Assembly (NCBI GenBank): GCA_035235625.1
Contig: CP141146.1
Span: forward strand, 21,818,501-21,882,500
Source of the DNA: Saururus chinensis
Lineage: Eukaryota > Streptophyta > Magnoliopsida > Piperales > Saururaceae
Direction: 5' to 3'
Length of the DNA stretch: 64,000 nucleotides
This document shows, one piece after another, positions 23,301-35,311 of the stretch; positions within the stretch are counted from its first letter, which is position 1, and every line of letters starts with the position of its first letter. The notes below the pieces were generated by a model. The model had not been told where the DNA came from, ran no database searches, and saw only the letters and a program-made list of their open reading frames with translations. A program made the position numbers and the translations under genes.

Positions 23301-24684
23301 TTCTGGTTAGCTTTTTCCTTTTGTTGCAAATTTAGGATCGCCACAGTGGTAAATCTCGTGGGTTGGGCTGTGTAGCGTTCTCATATTTGATTGCTTGATT
23401 TGGGTGTTTGATTCTCATTTGCATATTGATCTTATGATCTCTGGTAATCGCCCAATCAAAGCGATGTCACACATTTATCAGCTTCTGTTATTTTGGGCTG
23501 TGTTTGCTCTTTTTTAATAAATCTGAGCCAGTATAGCTGAGGTTTGTATTTTATATGGATGTGAGCTATCTGCAAATAACTATAATTTTCTTTTGAGTTA
23601 TGCTATGCATTTTTTTATTATTTTCCTGATATTTATCATAAAATGACTTGTAGAGTCTAGAATCACTGTGTGGTTGTGCAACCCTGCTTCATTGTCTTAT
23701 GATTCTCATTTTCTTTGCTGCTATCAACAGGTATTTGAATTTTCCATTGTTTTCCACTTCTTTGTTTCAGAACAGTTTTTTAAAATAAACAGCTCCATGA
23801 ACTTCCTTCAATTTCTATCTCTACATTCAAGTTGTTGTTTTGTGGGAAATGAAGATATTAAATGAAATGTGATCAATTGAATCAGATGAAACAATTATTC
23901 TTCAACTTCTGTCAATGATGCATGGTTTGCCCATTACGGATTACTCCTGAAACTTTCTGTCACTGAGATGCATCCTGTTTTGGGCAGTTGTTCTTCATTT
24001 TCATAAGGAGGTCACGATGCTCACGAAGGCTCATACTTTTGTAGGTGAATAGCTCAGTCAGTGCACGTGATCGACTTTGGCAGAAGCAAATGAAGCTAGT
24101 GATTTAATAATTCTTCTTTAGGAAATAGATGTGATCTTTAAAGTGTCATAGGTGTTGAAGTTGTCTCTTTTCTATTTTTTAGGATTCAATAAAAAATCTT
24201 TTGGATATTGCAAAACTATTATCCATTGAAAAAATGTGATTTTGATAGGAAAGCTATATATAATATTTCTTTTGGACTAAATTTTGATTTGTACATGCAA
24301 GAGCAATAAATATTTCTTTATCACTGTATTTCTTTAGCTTATTTTGCAATTCTAAATAACCTTCTCTCATGAGCCAAGTGATAGTGATGGATGTTGGTTG
24401 TGGCACTCGAAAACAGAGGTAACATCCATATTCAGATTCTTTTTTATTGCCACTCCCTGTTAGTGTCTTCTCTGTTTTTTCCCATCATGGGCTTTTTTTT
24501 ATTGATCAAAAACTAAGATCCTAGCAGGCTAAGTGGTTACATAGCATGGTACTGGAGCCAGGGGCTATAAGTTCAATTTCTGGGGAAAGTGTGTTCACTG
24601 TTTTGTGTGTGCTCCCCATGTTTGAGTTCATGCATGATGCATACTGGTGCTTGCATGTGCAGGGAAGTTTGAGTATTGTCAACA

Positions 24685-27430
24685 TGTAATGTCCAGGAAA
24701 TTTTAGGTAATTTTTTAGAAAATTTCCTGATTTTCTCCTATGTTATGGATTTTTTGGGAATTTACAGAATTTGGGGTATGCGAATAGTTTTTTGGGGCTG
24801 TGTAGAAAGATCTGCCGAGCCCATTGCAAGCCTAATTAAGTGGTGGACGGACCACTTAATTTGGGAGGGTCTAAACCACTTACGATTCCCTAAAATACTT
24901 GGTTTAATCCTTACCCAATTAAGCCCTAATCCCCTCTCAATAAATTTGGATGTTCACCTAATTCTAACTCTAATTTTTGCCCTAGAAAAATTAGAGAAAA
25001 TGGTGATTGAAGGTGGAGCTCTGGTGATTGTGGATTGATGGCAAATCGGCATTTGAGGTAGGTTTGCTGTTGTAGTTTCTAGTCAAGATTAGTAGTTGTT
25101 TCATGATAATTGAGTTGTAGATTATATGATTAGTGGATTCTGCATATTGTTTTGATAATTAATATAAACACTGCACTGCAGAGATTACTGTTCACTATTT
25201 TGATACTTAATATAAACCATGCACAGCAGAGGTTACTGTTTCATAGTTATAAGTAACAGTGGATCTGTAGTAAAAATTATGTATTTCCGATAGACTGCCG
25301 ACGGCCGACCACCGGCCCGCCCTCTCCACCGGAATATCCGTGGCCCTATTTTCACACAAGGTAGTCTGTTATTTTCTTCCGACACTAACTTTGGTCGTCA
25401 TAAGGGAAACTATAACCAAAAACAAAAATAAAAAGGGGTTTTTGATCGGGGTGCAGAGTCGCCGGCGGACATCAAGGGCACTTCCATCGGTGGTTCCTCT
25501 TCTGTCCCGGGCTCTTTGTCGAAGCCCTCTCTCTGTTCGCTGCAGATCACCGCCAAGAAAATATATATGAAACTGTCGGATCGGGGGAGGAGGAGAAATC
25601 GGCCTCCTGAACCGCCAAACGATGCGTGACGCTTTGCTGTCTCCGCCTCCTGAGGTTCCAATTACCAGCAGCGGTGCCCGCCATCCTGGTCAAGGATCTG
25701 TTGCTAGGAGCATCTTTTCTTCTCTTCCAGCCGAGTTGAGTGTGGATGAAGGCAGAGGAACGCACCACTAGATAGATGTCGGGCACGACATCGTGCCCGC
25801 CCCCTTAGGTTCCGGCGACCTAGGCAGAATCTGGCTAGGGACTGTCGTAGTGCCGCCATTCCCTTTCTTCTCCCCTATGCGTAAAAAAAAGGGGTGTCGG
25901 GAGGTTGAAGACGACCTCAGGCTGGGTCCTTACCTGGTCCGAAACGGGCCACTAGGCTGGGTCTAGTGGGCTGGGTTTGAGGGCTTAAACCGAAAAAAAG
26001 AAAATACTCAACTACTAGTTGAATTGGCTCTGCACAGAGCCAGTTTAGTATATGCAGACATAATATATTCTGTATAGTACATATATATACAGTATGGTAC
26101 ATATGAACTGTTTTTGAAGTTTAAGCGGAATTTAACTGTTCTTTTGTCCCGAGCCCTATCCAGGGAGTAAAATTGGGCTTCTTAGTGAATTTTGAGCCTA
26201 AACACTAATAGTAATATGACTAAATTACTTATGAGTTGTTAGACTTTATTAAATTGTTCTATGTGTATAGTTGCATCTTGAGAATCAATGCATAGAAATT
26301 AATAAAGAATAATTATCATGGGTAGAAGACTTTGGATTAGGGGTTGAAACCTAATTAAGATAAAGACTAAATTACCCTTAGAGGGGTCGAAAACCCGTTT
26401 ATAAATTGAATGGGGGTTTTGACCTGACAACTGACTTAGTTGATGAACCAAGGATGGTTTTTGGGGGGCCTTAACCCAGTCTAAAGAGGCTATTAGGGTT
26501 AGGGTTGACCTATGAGTCTAAGTTCTATTGATGAGCTATTTGATTTGACCATGTAGTTGTACCTCCCCATTGGAAGGAGTTTTGCGTGAGCTGGGCTCAC
26601 ATTGGTCTATTGAGGATCACTTAGTGTACACACATTTAGGGTCGCTGACATCCTGCTTGGTTGGCATCTCTGACCACTTCTGTTCAGGTGCAGTTGTGGG
26701 CCATGCCCTTCCACTCCGGTTAGGTCCTTAGGGGCTAGGTTGGGAGATGACACTTCCTGGTGGATTCCAGGGTCCTAGTGGATTCCAGGGTTTCATTGTG
26801 GATCATCCTTAAGGGGTGATCTATGATGTGTATCATTTGTCACTTAGGATGACATCTGATGTATTTGTTTGTCTATGAAGTTTGGATGGTTATTGGTTTT
26901 CCCAAGGGGGAAAAACTGATGGGGAATTATATTGAGAATTGTCTTGATAATTGGTTCAAGTGGAATCCCAACAGATTTGCATAAAATGTAATAACATTTT
27001 GCATTCATATTATTCAGTTTTCCTACTGGGTATTAGTATACTCAGCGACCTAGTTTTATAGGATCTTCTGGTGAGGATTAGCTGGATCGGGACTGGACTT
27101 TCAGATTGAGGAAGACTTGGCTCTAGTAGGATTCAGTTCCATCATTTCAGTACTTTTTGAATGGTTGTAATAATGGCGTGAGAGCCAAACTTTGATTAGT
27201 TGCTTATTTCCAGACAGATGTAAGAGTTGCACTCAAATGAATGACTTACTTATTTGTGGATTTTTGGATACTCTTATGATATAATATGATTTGCTATTCG
27301 TATTTGCGAACCCTAACGATTATGACCTAGATACTTAGTCGGCTGATTTATTTTGATTTAAAGAAAAAAAATTGTCATGATTTATCGATTGTCCATTATT
27401 AAAAAGGGTTTTAAAAATCCAGGTTGTGTA
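24685..27430 (+). mobile_element. Solo LTR nested in the CACTA element
   Basis: It starts TGTAATGTCCAGGAAATTTT, a common opening of plant gypsy LTRs, and ends CCAGGTTGTGTA, flanked by CAACA (24680-24684 and 27431-27435). The 3' terminus reads TA rather than CA. Inside are blocks shared in patches with 2.9-4.5 kb and a duplicated TGGATTCCAGGG motif near 26760. Open frames within (25340-25790, both strands) overlap each other and have no recognisable domain. No gag or pol is present, so it is a solo LTR of about 2.75 kb. Confidence 0.7.
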
Positions 27431-27435
27431 CAACA

Positions 27436-28094
27436 TAAGTTGTTAGTTATTTCCCTCATATCTTCAATTTTTGGGTGAAGTGGGTAATTAGTAATATTAA
27501 AATAGAACAGTTATGATCAAATTATGCAATTTAATGAAATTTATAGTCAGACAAAAATGAATTGCCTGTGTTCTCTTCACAATAATCAGCCTTCATTCAT
27601 GAACTGATGTTTTGCTTTGCTTTCTGTATGTCATTGTCTAATGAAGGAATATATGAAGCCATTACGGGAAATTTTCTGGATTCTGACAGTTTATCCATGT
27701 TAAACCCATATATGGTCATTATTTTGTTACAAATGTTCATTTATTCTGTTTTAGATCCATAATAATAGATGCATTTCTTCTTTCAGTCTAATTTAAGTGC
27801 ATCCTGGCTATTTCAAAGGGCCAGAAGTTCTAGGATCAGTTTTGGAAGGAAAGAGTGTTTTGTTTTGTATGAATTTCTTCGGGTGCATGTTCATGTATAG
27901 TGCTTAGTGGTGATTGCATGTGTGGGTAATATTAATGTTGTAAATTGATAGTCCCTTCCTAACAGCTTAAGCATTTAGGTGAAGTAATTAAGTAACAATA
28001 CTCATTATTGACTGAAAGACTAAACCTCATAATTTAGACAGTAAGACGTCTCTACAAAATTAATAAACTTCATACAGAGTTTTTCCTTTCTCAG
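27436..28094. other. Intron-like sequence of captured gene
   Basis: T-rich, no supported exon. It lies between the solo LTR and the first bZIP exon that I can identify. Confidence 0.3.
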
Positions 28095-30734
28095 CCTGCA
28101 ATGAAGAGAAAAGAAACTGAAGCTATGGGTAGGTGATGTTTTATTTAAATGCCTAGGATCTTGTGGCTCCAATGTTCAAAATGTAAGGGGACGTCTATTG
28201 CATTTTGCTTCTTTTTTCTCGACTATCTATGTGTGAACTTATAGGTTTGAAAGTTGGCAATAATATTTCATTACCCATAGTAATTTTAAATTTTTGGCTC
28301 CTATGTGATTTGCTTTTCAATGCAATATTATCTTGTGAGACCTGGAATCGAACTTTTTTGTTTAGTATGCTGATTTTGAAAAACAAATTACTGGTTCATG
28401 CTCTTACCATATCCCTGTTTGTATACATGTTTTTTTTGTCTTACGACTACTAAATTGGTGTTCTTGTCCGCCTTTCTTACTTGGTTGATCCTGAGTAAGC
28501 TGTTTATGAACATTTTAGTTTTTAGTTGATTGTTCTTTAAATATTTAAGAGAAGAGCTACATTGAATTTTATCATCTAATTTGATGTTTTCCTACAAATC
28601 TTTTGGGGCTTTTAGTGTCTTCCCTGTTTTTTCCAATTTTGAGATTTTTTTGATTGAACAAAATCTAAGATCATTGCAGGCATGCTTATTGTGAGATCCT
28701 GAGCCTGTATGTGGGCTATTGCATTATTAGGCATTTATTTAGATGCGATCCAGATTTAGAATATGGTAATCATACTTGAAGTGACATCATACTTCTGTAT
28801 TGTGGATCTTATATAATTTTCATGAAAACCTCTACTACAGAGCTTAGATGTTTGCATTTTTTATTTTACAACCTTGCCAGTTATTTTTTTTCTTATTGGG
28901 GCTTTGCTGCATTGACTATGGCACATGAGGCTATGCTGAAAACTTGGGCTGATGCATCCCTGCACCTGTGCTCTTTTTTTTTTTTTTTCTCATTTATACA
29001 GGGCTTCTAGCTTATACATGACACACATTTTACTCTATTCTTAATGTTGCAAAATGTTAGTCATGTTCGTTCTGATAGACCTTGTAGCCTGAAATGAGGG
29101 TGATGATGCATGTGCTATTGCATGAGAGTTCCAATATTCAGGATGTCTTTTCTGCAGGGCAGACTGTGTTCTCTTTGCTTCTGTATCATCCTGAATGCTA
29201 TTTATTCATTCAAAGCAGTTCATGTATCTTTTATGAAACAGGTCATTTATCTTTTTTGAAACCTGCACCTAAACTTGTTTTCTTATATAGTCGCGATTGT
29301 TACTATGCTTTTGAAGTCTGAATTCTCAGGTCTCTCTTGTGATGTGTCAAGAATATAAGACCTTTGTAGTGAAAAGGCTAAAAGACTTCCACCCGTGTAG
29401 TTGGCGCTCAAGCTACATTTATTTGGTCTTACCACATATTAACTATTAAAAGACTTTTCACTAGTCTCTTGCCCATTTAATTACATTATCACCTTCCATT
29501 TGTATACCATTGTGTTTTGTTCCAGTCTCATTAACTGTCTGATAGACACTTTGTAGGCTAACTCAGAATCGGGAAGCAGCAAGAAAGAGTTGTTTGAGGA
29601 AGAAAGTGAGAATATTTTCTGACCTCAGTTTTGGTATACCAAAAAATTATGTTGTGTTATGAGCCAACTTTTCTTCTATTTTGTTGACTAATGAAGTCGT
29701 TTTAAAGACAAGAATGCTATTAATATTTACAAGAAAACAACTATCTTGCAAGAACCTTTTCCACATGAACTTTTTGAATGAACTATCAGAAACAGATAAT
29801 TATCTCAATCTTTATTTTTTACTTTTTTTGAGGTTAATATGCAAGTTCTTTGACCTCAGAATCTAGAAGAACAGCTTGTGGACCATTCTTCCTTATTATA
29901 TGACCATAAGTTTAAGGAAGCACACTTCAAAAGCTCAGAAATACTCTTGAGAACTATATTTATAACATAGTGAGCTACTCTTTCATTTATATTATCATAA
30001 ATTTGTTTATGGTGAAGCTATCATTACATGCTATGCTGCAATTATTGAGTTTCTTTGTTGTTGCCAACATGCTGTTTATTTGATTTTTATAAATTTATAT
30101 GTGTCCTCGCAACTGAGAGTGAGAAAATGAGATGTTGCAGCATCGAGTACAAGATACCTAAAGTGCAATCCACACAAGGTTACATATATGGAGGTATCTT
30201 AATTAATTGTACGGTTCTGTGTGTATTTCCTTGTTATTTTCTTTTCATCCCCTCTTCGTTAATATTAAAATTTAAGATGTAAGGTCTGGAAATATTGAGT
30301 TTCACCTACATCCAAACATATTTGCAGACAATTTTGTCTTGTATACCATTTTGTGTTATGGCATGTTTGCAATCTATTGTCAGATATCACCACTATCCTT
30401 TAAGTTTATATACTTATTCACTGTTTCTACTATGTTGTACGCTAAGTTACGAGAAAACGGTCATTTATATTGTAAAACTTGGCCAGGTTCTCCCTTTCTT
30501 GCCATCTTGAATGAGCATAAAATGACTTTGACATTTTTCTACACTGTGCATTTGCTGGTTGACTTGCTTTGACTTGCTTCTATTATTGTATCCTTCCTTG
30601 TGTATGCTATTGAAAATTGTCTTTGTCACTGTGTTTTATAGGCATATATTCAACAGCTCGAGAGCAGCCACCAATTGAAGCTTGCATATCTGGATGAAGA
30701 GATTAGACTGACCCATGAAGCAAAGATAGAGTGA
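28095..30734 (+). pseudogene. Captured TGA-type bZIP transcription factor fragment
   Basis: Three small exons with good splice sites. Exon a, 28095-28132, opens after TTTCTCAG and ends ..GGTAG before GTGATG; it encodes PAMKRKETEAMG plus part of Arg. Exon b, 29557-29605, opens after TTTGTAG and ends AAGAAA before GTGAGA; it encodes LTQNREAARKSCLRKK. Exon c, 30642-30734, opens after TTTTATAG and encodes AYIQQLESSHQLKLAYLDEE, ending at TGA. Phases agree across both junctions. NREAARKS..RKK is the basic region (N-x7-R, with R changed to C) and AYIQQLESS the zipper start of the TGA subgroup, which binds TGACG sites. The activation and DOG1-like C-terminal domains are absent. The fragment ends just before the right subterminal repeats of the CACTA. 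If expressed it could give a DNA-binding peptide only. Confidence 0.85.
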
Positions 30735-30769
30735 CCCATGACACACCTAGCTATCTTAGGATTTATTTT

Positions 30770-31644
30770 TGTCACCAAATATTTTGTTTGTCCTAAATAG
30801 TCATGTATACATTTTTGAGACAATTATTTATTGCAATTACATGATACACTTTATTAGAAGCATATATTGCAACGAAGTTTGTTTGTGGCTAATATATTTT
30901 GTCCTTTTGGAATGATTAATTTTTGTCGCAAATACCACATGTATAATTTAAAAGGTATTTTGTAACAAATTTATTTTGTCATAAATGCAAAATTATATAT
31001 TATTTGTTGCAAAAACAAATTTATATTACTTTTGAATAATTATTTTTGCAACAAAATAATTATTTTTAGCAATGAATCGTTTTGTTGCACATGTATATCA
31101 TTTGAGACGAACCAATATTGTGGCAAACAATTTATTTATTTATTTCTTTATAAAATTAATTTCATTTGCGACAAAAATTTATTGTTGCAAAATTAAAATA
31201 ATTATTAAAAAATAAAAAAATTTATTTTATTTGCGACAAAAATTTATTGTTGAAAAATTAAAATAATTATTAAAAAAATTATTTTATTTGCGACAAAAAT
31301 TTATTTTTGCAAAATTAAAATAATTATTAAAAAAATATTTTCTTTGCGAAAAACATATATTGTTGCAAAAAAATATCAAAATTATTTTTTTCCCTGCATA
31401 CATATTATATTTTTTGCAACATATTAGTAGTATTTGCAACTTATTATCTAGTTTTTTGCGACAAAAAATATTGTATCAAAAGGGTTATATTTACAACAAA
31501 TGTTGTTTTATGGCAAATTACTTTTTGACACACGCTTTATGCAACAATTTGGCAATAAAATTTTTTTTATTGCAAAAACACTATTGCAACTACCTTTTTG
31601 CAACACATTTACCTGTTGCAAAAATCTATTTTTTTTTGTAGTGA
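30770..31644. repeat. Right subterminal repeats of CACTA, with tandem block
   Basis: Numerous TTTGCAACA, TTTGCGACAAA and TTGTTGCAA motifs. At about 31166-31360 a unit of 55-65 bases (TTTGCGACAAAAATTTATTG followed by an AAAATTAAAATAATTATTA stretch) is repeated three to four times in tandem. The region ends in the terminal GTAGTG. Confidence 0.8.
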
Positions 31645-31804
31645 CTTCTTTTGTAAACCAAGCATTTGGGAAATATTTTATGTAATTTATATGTGTTTCA
31701 TAAACTTTCTAATTACTCGATGTGAGGCTATCCGGGTGTTTTATATTTTGTTTTCACAAAGATTTGTTTTGGGGTTAAATAAATATAAAAATAAATTTTT
31801 GTTT

Positions 31805-31925
31805 ATTTTGTCTTTTAAAAGGACGAAATCTACAACTATGGAATTTTGCTGAAGTATCGTGATTTAGTCATTGCCAATGAGGGTGAGAAGGTATGGGTGA
31901 TTTCATCCTTCGTTTCGTCATTTGT
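31805..31925. repeat. Decayed palindrome pair in MULE copy 2
   Basis: Counterpart of 1709-1842: TTGTCTTTTAAAAGGACGAAA at the left and TTCATCCTTCGTTTCGTC at the right, with substitutions that break the perfect pairing seen in copy 1. Confidence 0.5.
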
Positions 31926-32210
31926 AAGGACAAATATCTAAAATGAAATAAAAAGGCACGTAGGCACCAGCACCAGCACCTGGGTGGCGCCTGTGTGGCA
32001 AAAAACAACACCATTTTAGTAATTATTTTCATCTCTCCACTATTTTAGTAATTATTTTTCCCTTATAAATTAGTTTATTTAATTATCTTTCAGTTATTTT
32101 CCTTGTATATTTATCTCTAATTTAGCTTGTGTAGACATCGGTCTACTTCACCTAAAAATGCAAATAGAACTAATATCCCTATTTAGCGTGCAGATCAACA
32201 TATTATTCAG

Positions 32211-32558
32211 GTGCACACATTACTAAGTCATTTCCATCTTATATCAACCGTCATGCAATCATGTATATTTAAGCATAATTTGAATGGTCCTAACTGGATT
32301 TTAAGCCGACCATATGAACATGATGCAATTAATTATCCCACAATCCTATCACATGGGAGGGGGCTATTGTTGCTCCTGGTGTGGCTGCTACTGAGGGGCC
32401 GATATATTTGTCGGGATCATATACCCAAACCACCAACGCCCCAGCTATTTGTCACACAGTGCCACCTTCATTTGCTTCATGAAGATAGGTCAGGAAAAGT
32501 CCACTCGCTTGCCCTCGATAGCTGGAAGAATGAGCTCCTGAGCCAAATGGGGTTATAA
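32211..32558 (+). CDS. Conserved open frame of MULE, copy 2 (unknown protein)
   Basis: A 115-codon open frame matching 1131-1565 in copy 1: NWILSRPYEHDAINYPTILS, the Leu-rich LLLLLVWLLLRGRYICRDH, HLHLLHEDRSGKVHSLALDS. The upstream part of the copy-1 frame is interrupted here by stops, so the Met used is internal. The family is unknown. It lies on the same strand as the transposase, downstream of it. Confidence 0.4.
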   Translation: MHTLLSHFHLISTVMQSCIFKHNLNGPNWILSRPYEHDAINYPTILSHGRGLLLLLVWLLLRGRYICRDHIPKPPTPQLFVTQCHLHLLHEDRSGKVHSLALDSWKNELLSQMGL

Positions 32559-32612
32559 GGTACTCTAACGGAATGCTGAGGCACTGTGGAGTAGTGGTGA
32601 ACGTCCCTTCAT

Positions 32613-32803
32613 CTTAAATTAAGAAATCTATTTGGCAAAAACGTTTGTTTCATATTAATAGCTTGATTTTGTTGAATTTAAATTGTTGGGTAGCTAAAAT
32701 AGAGTATTATAAGCTTATTTTTTCTTCCGTTGGATGTGGGTTTCATCATTCAACTAAAACTATTATTTTTCTAATTATAACTATTAATATTGGACGGAGG
32801 GAG
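32613..32803. repeat. Stowaway-type MITE in MULE copy 2
   Basis: Starts GTCCCTTCATCTTAAATTAA and ends ATTGGACGGAGGGAG, the reverse complement of the copy at 854-1053, in the same relative place in the MULE. The interior GTTTCATATTAATAGCTTGA is shared with the MITE at 56764-56964. Confidence 0.7.
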
Positions 32804-32866
32804 AAACAATTTTTAAGACTCAGGAAACATGGCACACTTGATGACCTGAGATGATGTAGTTGAAGA

Positions 32867-33450
32867 GGACAGTCATGGGTTGTCAGCTCAGTTGTGTTCC
32901 CATTCCTAAGATGGAGGTTGTGCACAAACATCCCGTGGTAGTCCATGTAAAGGGGAAACATCTCCAAAGTCTTGAGAGCTCTTTCTAATTATGCGTTGTA
33001 TTTAAGAAGTGGAGTCTTACGAAATTCAAGACTGACCCATATTTCTTCAAGAGAATTTTCTATGGCTTTGAGAATTTCCATTTTTTTAAGACTATCGTTG
33101 GGATCTTGATTACAAGCCTCATAGAAAGCATCTCTGTACCTAACGACTTCTCTGAAAATTTAGTTTTATGGAATCAATTATTTTTCAGTAGCTTGCATAG
33201 TTAAAATTTTTGAATCGACACTCTAATGCTGATTTGTTTCTGTTTTGAGCACTTGTCCAGCAATTCATCTTTCTTTTTTCTTAGATTTTATAACCTCTTC
33301 CAAGTCTTCATTTTCATTGATCAACTCACCCTCAAGATTCACCAGTTCATCCAGACTTGTCTTCAGTATAGCTATTTCAGATTTCAATCTTTAATTTTAA
33401 GATTCCAACATTTTAGTTCTCTCTAAGAAAGTTTTGGAACTGGTAACCAT
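32867..33450 (-). pseudogene. Coiled-coil-like accessory frame in MULE copy 2
   Basis: Minus-strand counterpart of 280-840. It encodes LKTSLDELVNLEGELINENE, REVVRYRDAFYEACNQDP, IENSLEEIWVSLEFRKTPLL and LKTLEMFPLYMDYHGMFVHN, broken by stops and at least one frameshift. The codon for E in SLEEIW is a stop in copy 1, so the copies decayed independently. Family unrecognised. Confidence 0.5.
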
Positions 33451-33690
33451 CCATTGGAAGGCGGCCATGACACTGACCGCCACTATAGTAGGCAGACACG
33501 GCTAGCTTCCGCAGCCTGGACTGGGCGAGGTCTCGATGAATTTAATTCTTTCAATAAAACCTAAATTAGGAAGCCTAAACCTCCAAGAGTATTGTTATTA
33601 TATTTAGACAATTGCTGGCAAACATGTTAAAAGGTAGGGTGCTTTGCAAAGTAACAAAAGGGACACAGTGTGTAGCTGCCCTATCAAATC

Positions 33691-34303
33691 ATATTGTTTG
33701 GATGTGGCAGACATTAGGCCAAGCAATTAGTGTATCTAGTTTATTTTCCCTTAAAAATTCATTCAAAAGTAAGCTAAAGCTCATGAAGGGAAGGAATATG
33801 TGGTCTCCTGTGTTGTCTATGACTTTTTGATTGTTGGGTACACACGTATTATCCATTAATGGTATATTAATTTTGGTTGGGAAATCCTAGCTTTGTTGAA
33901 CAAGCTATTTTGTACCTAATGTGATTTCCTCTTGTGGCTGGCTCAGCCAGATGCGTGCTAATTCAAGTATGTGGTTGGGGGGAGTCAAACTCCTAACTAA
34001 TCAAGTAATTATGCCAGGTGAGCCGGATTGAGATGTAATATCATGGATACATTTTTTTTGTGTAACTAGCAGATTCTAAATTTCAATAGGAAAATGATAT
34101 GCTACATTTTACACATAAAGATTTAATAAATTTCATAGGGATGTATCTTGTAATGATAATCCACTTACACAATTTCTACATGAATAAAATAAACTTTCCT
34201 AAAAGAATTTCCAAGAAATAAATTTTGCTAGAGTACATATATGTGGGATCATAAGCAGCTTTCTCTTTTCTTGATTGAAGTAGAAACCTTGTGGCAAGTA
34301 ATT
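33691..34303. other. 3' flank of FAR pseudogene
   Basis: No gene or clear repeat is seen. The right end of MULE copy 2 must fall near 33690 or a little beyond, and the last FAR exon ends at 34304 on the minus strand. Confidence 0.3.
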
Positions 34304-35311
34304 TTACACATCGAATGTGTGCCTGACTAGACTGGGAATATGAACGTTCATCAAGTACTCTTCCCAATCAATGCATTTAGGATCAAAATTCAGCTTCACT
34401 AATTCATTGACATTATTTTTTGTGGAAATCCTCAACTTTTGCTTGTTGACATCATCAAATCTGTAGTTTTTCCATATTGCATGGTCAAAGAATGGAAAAT
34501 TCCATATTCCCTGGATTTTAAACAGAAATGACATAAAACCTGGAATAACAAGATATAAGGTAAATTTTAGACTAAAATACCCCTAACCGGAGGTAGGGTT
34601 TTATATCGTGTAAAACCCTCACAAAGTCGCATTCATTTGCATACAATTCATTCGATTGAAAACACCATTCCGATTGGAAAGTCCTTTGATTGAGCACCAT
34701 TCACGCGGCGTGCGAGAAGATTTTGTGACCTATCCAACCAGACATGGAAGATTAGGGTTTTTTTGTTTTGAAACGAGTTTGCGAAGAACGAGTTTTGGAA
34801 CGAGTTTTTCTTGTAAGTTGAGTTTTAAAACTATATGCCCCAAAGCTGGTTCTTCTTTGTAGCGTGGTTTCAGGTTTGCGGCGATCCCAGTAAAGGAGTA
34901 AACTTTGTAGCAAAGAAGCAGCCGAACGAGTGGTTAATCCAGCTTGGAGAACAACAACGGCGGTTTTGTGGTAAGGCATTTTGAATATTTGTATGCAAGA
35001 TTTTTTATTTAGCGTGCATGAGAGCACGCGACATAGGCAGTCGAAGCAAACTATCGTTGGGCCAGAAAGACAATGAGTCATATATCGTGCGTTCAATAAG
35101 ACGTTGGAAACACAATGTTCAACCATTATGATATCGTATATGAGAGTTCCTCGTAGAGTATGTTCGATCACATGATAAATATACTTATCGTATAAATAGA
35201 AGTTAGTTAGATAATGTGGATTGACGCAGCTATTGATTGTAGTAGTTACCTATTGTTGATTGACATATATTTATCCAATTTTGCAGATATAAAGTTAGAG
35301 TATTACATCAA

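Larger units (their letters stand above)
19404..31644 (+). mobile_element. CACTA (En/Spm) element carrying bZIP gene fragment
   Basis: The ends are CACTACAACAAAAATA and TTTTTTTTGTAGTG, flanked by the 3-bp duplication ACT (19401-19403 and 31645-31647). MULE copy 1 shows the uninterrupted site with a single ACT (reverse complement of about 1985-2030), which proves that the whole 12,241-bp unit is one insertion. Both ends are packed with variants of TTTGCAACAAA and TTTGCGACAAA, the subterminal repeats expected of this superfamily. I find no TNPA- or TNPD-like transposase inside. The interior holds foldback and satellite-like repeats (21.0-22.5 kb), a GC-rich leader-like tract, a 2.75-kb solo LTR and exons of a bZIP gene. 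It is therefore non-autonomous and looks like a gene-capturing CACTA. The strand is assigned from the captured gene. Confidence 0.9.
16560..33690 (+). mobile_element. Mutator-like element, copy 2, interrupted
   Basis: Plus-strand relative of copy 1. It has a MULE DNA-binding domain at 16613-16800, continues at 18222-19403, and resumes after the CACTA element at 31645. The right part (31645-33690) matches 1-2005 in reverse complement: palindromes, the unknown conserved frame, the MITE and the antisense coiled-coil frame all recur in the same order. Two later insertions split it: a solo LTR (16806-18221) and a CACTA (19404-31644). Removing both with one copy of each target duplication gives a continuous match to the expected MULE. 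Outer boundaries are approximate. Confidence 0.75.

Noticed and set aside
24370..24420. Possible extra bZIP exon before GTAACA
   Set aside because: The translation (SQVIVMDVGCGTRKQR) has no bZIP-factor motif and the acceptor is poor.
25340..25790. Several overlapping open frames on both strands
   Set aside because: They lie inside a solo LTR with clear ends and target duplications and have no recognisable motif.
34304..34534. 76-codon frame starting MSFLFKIQG as a complete gene
   Set aside because: The N-terminal part is the MULE terminal repeat and only the part from 34460 down is FAR exon.
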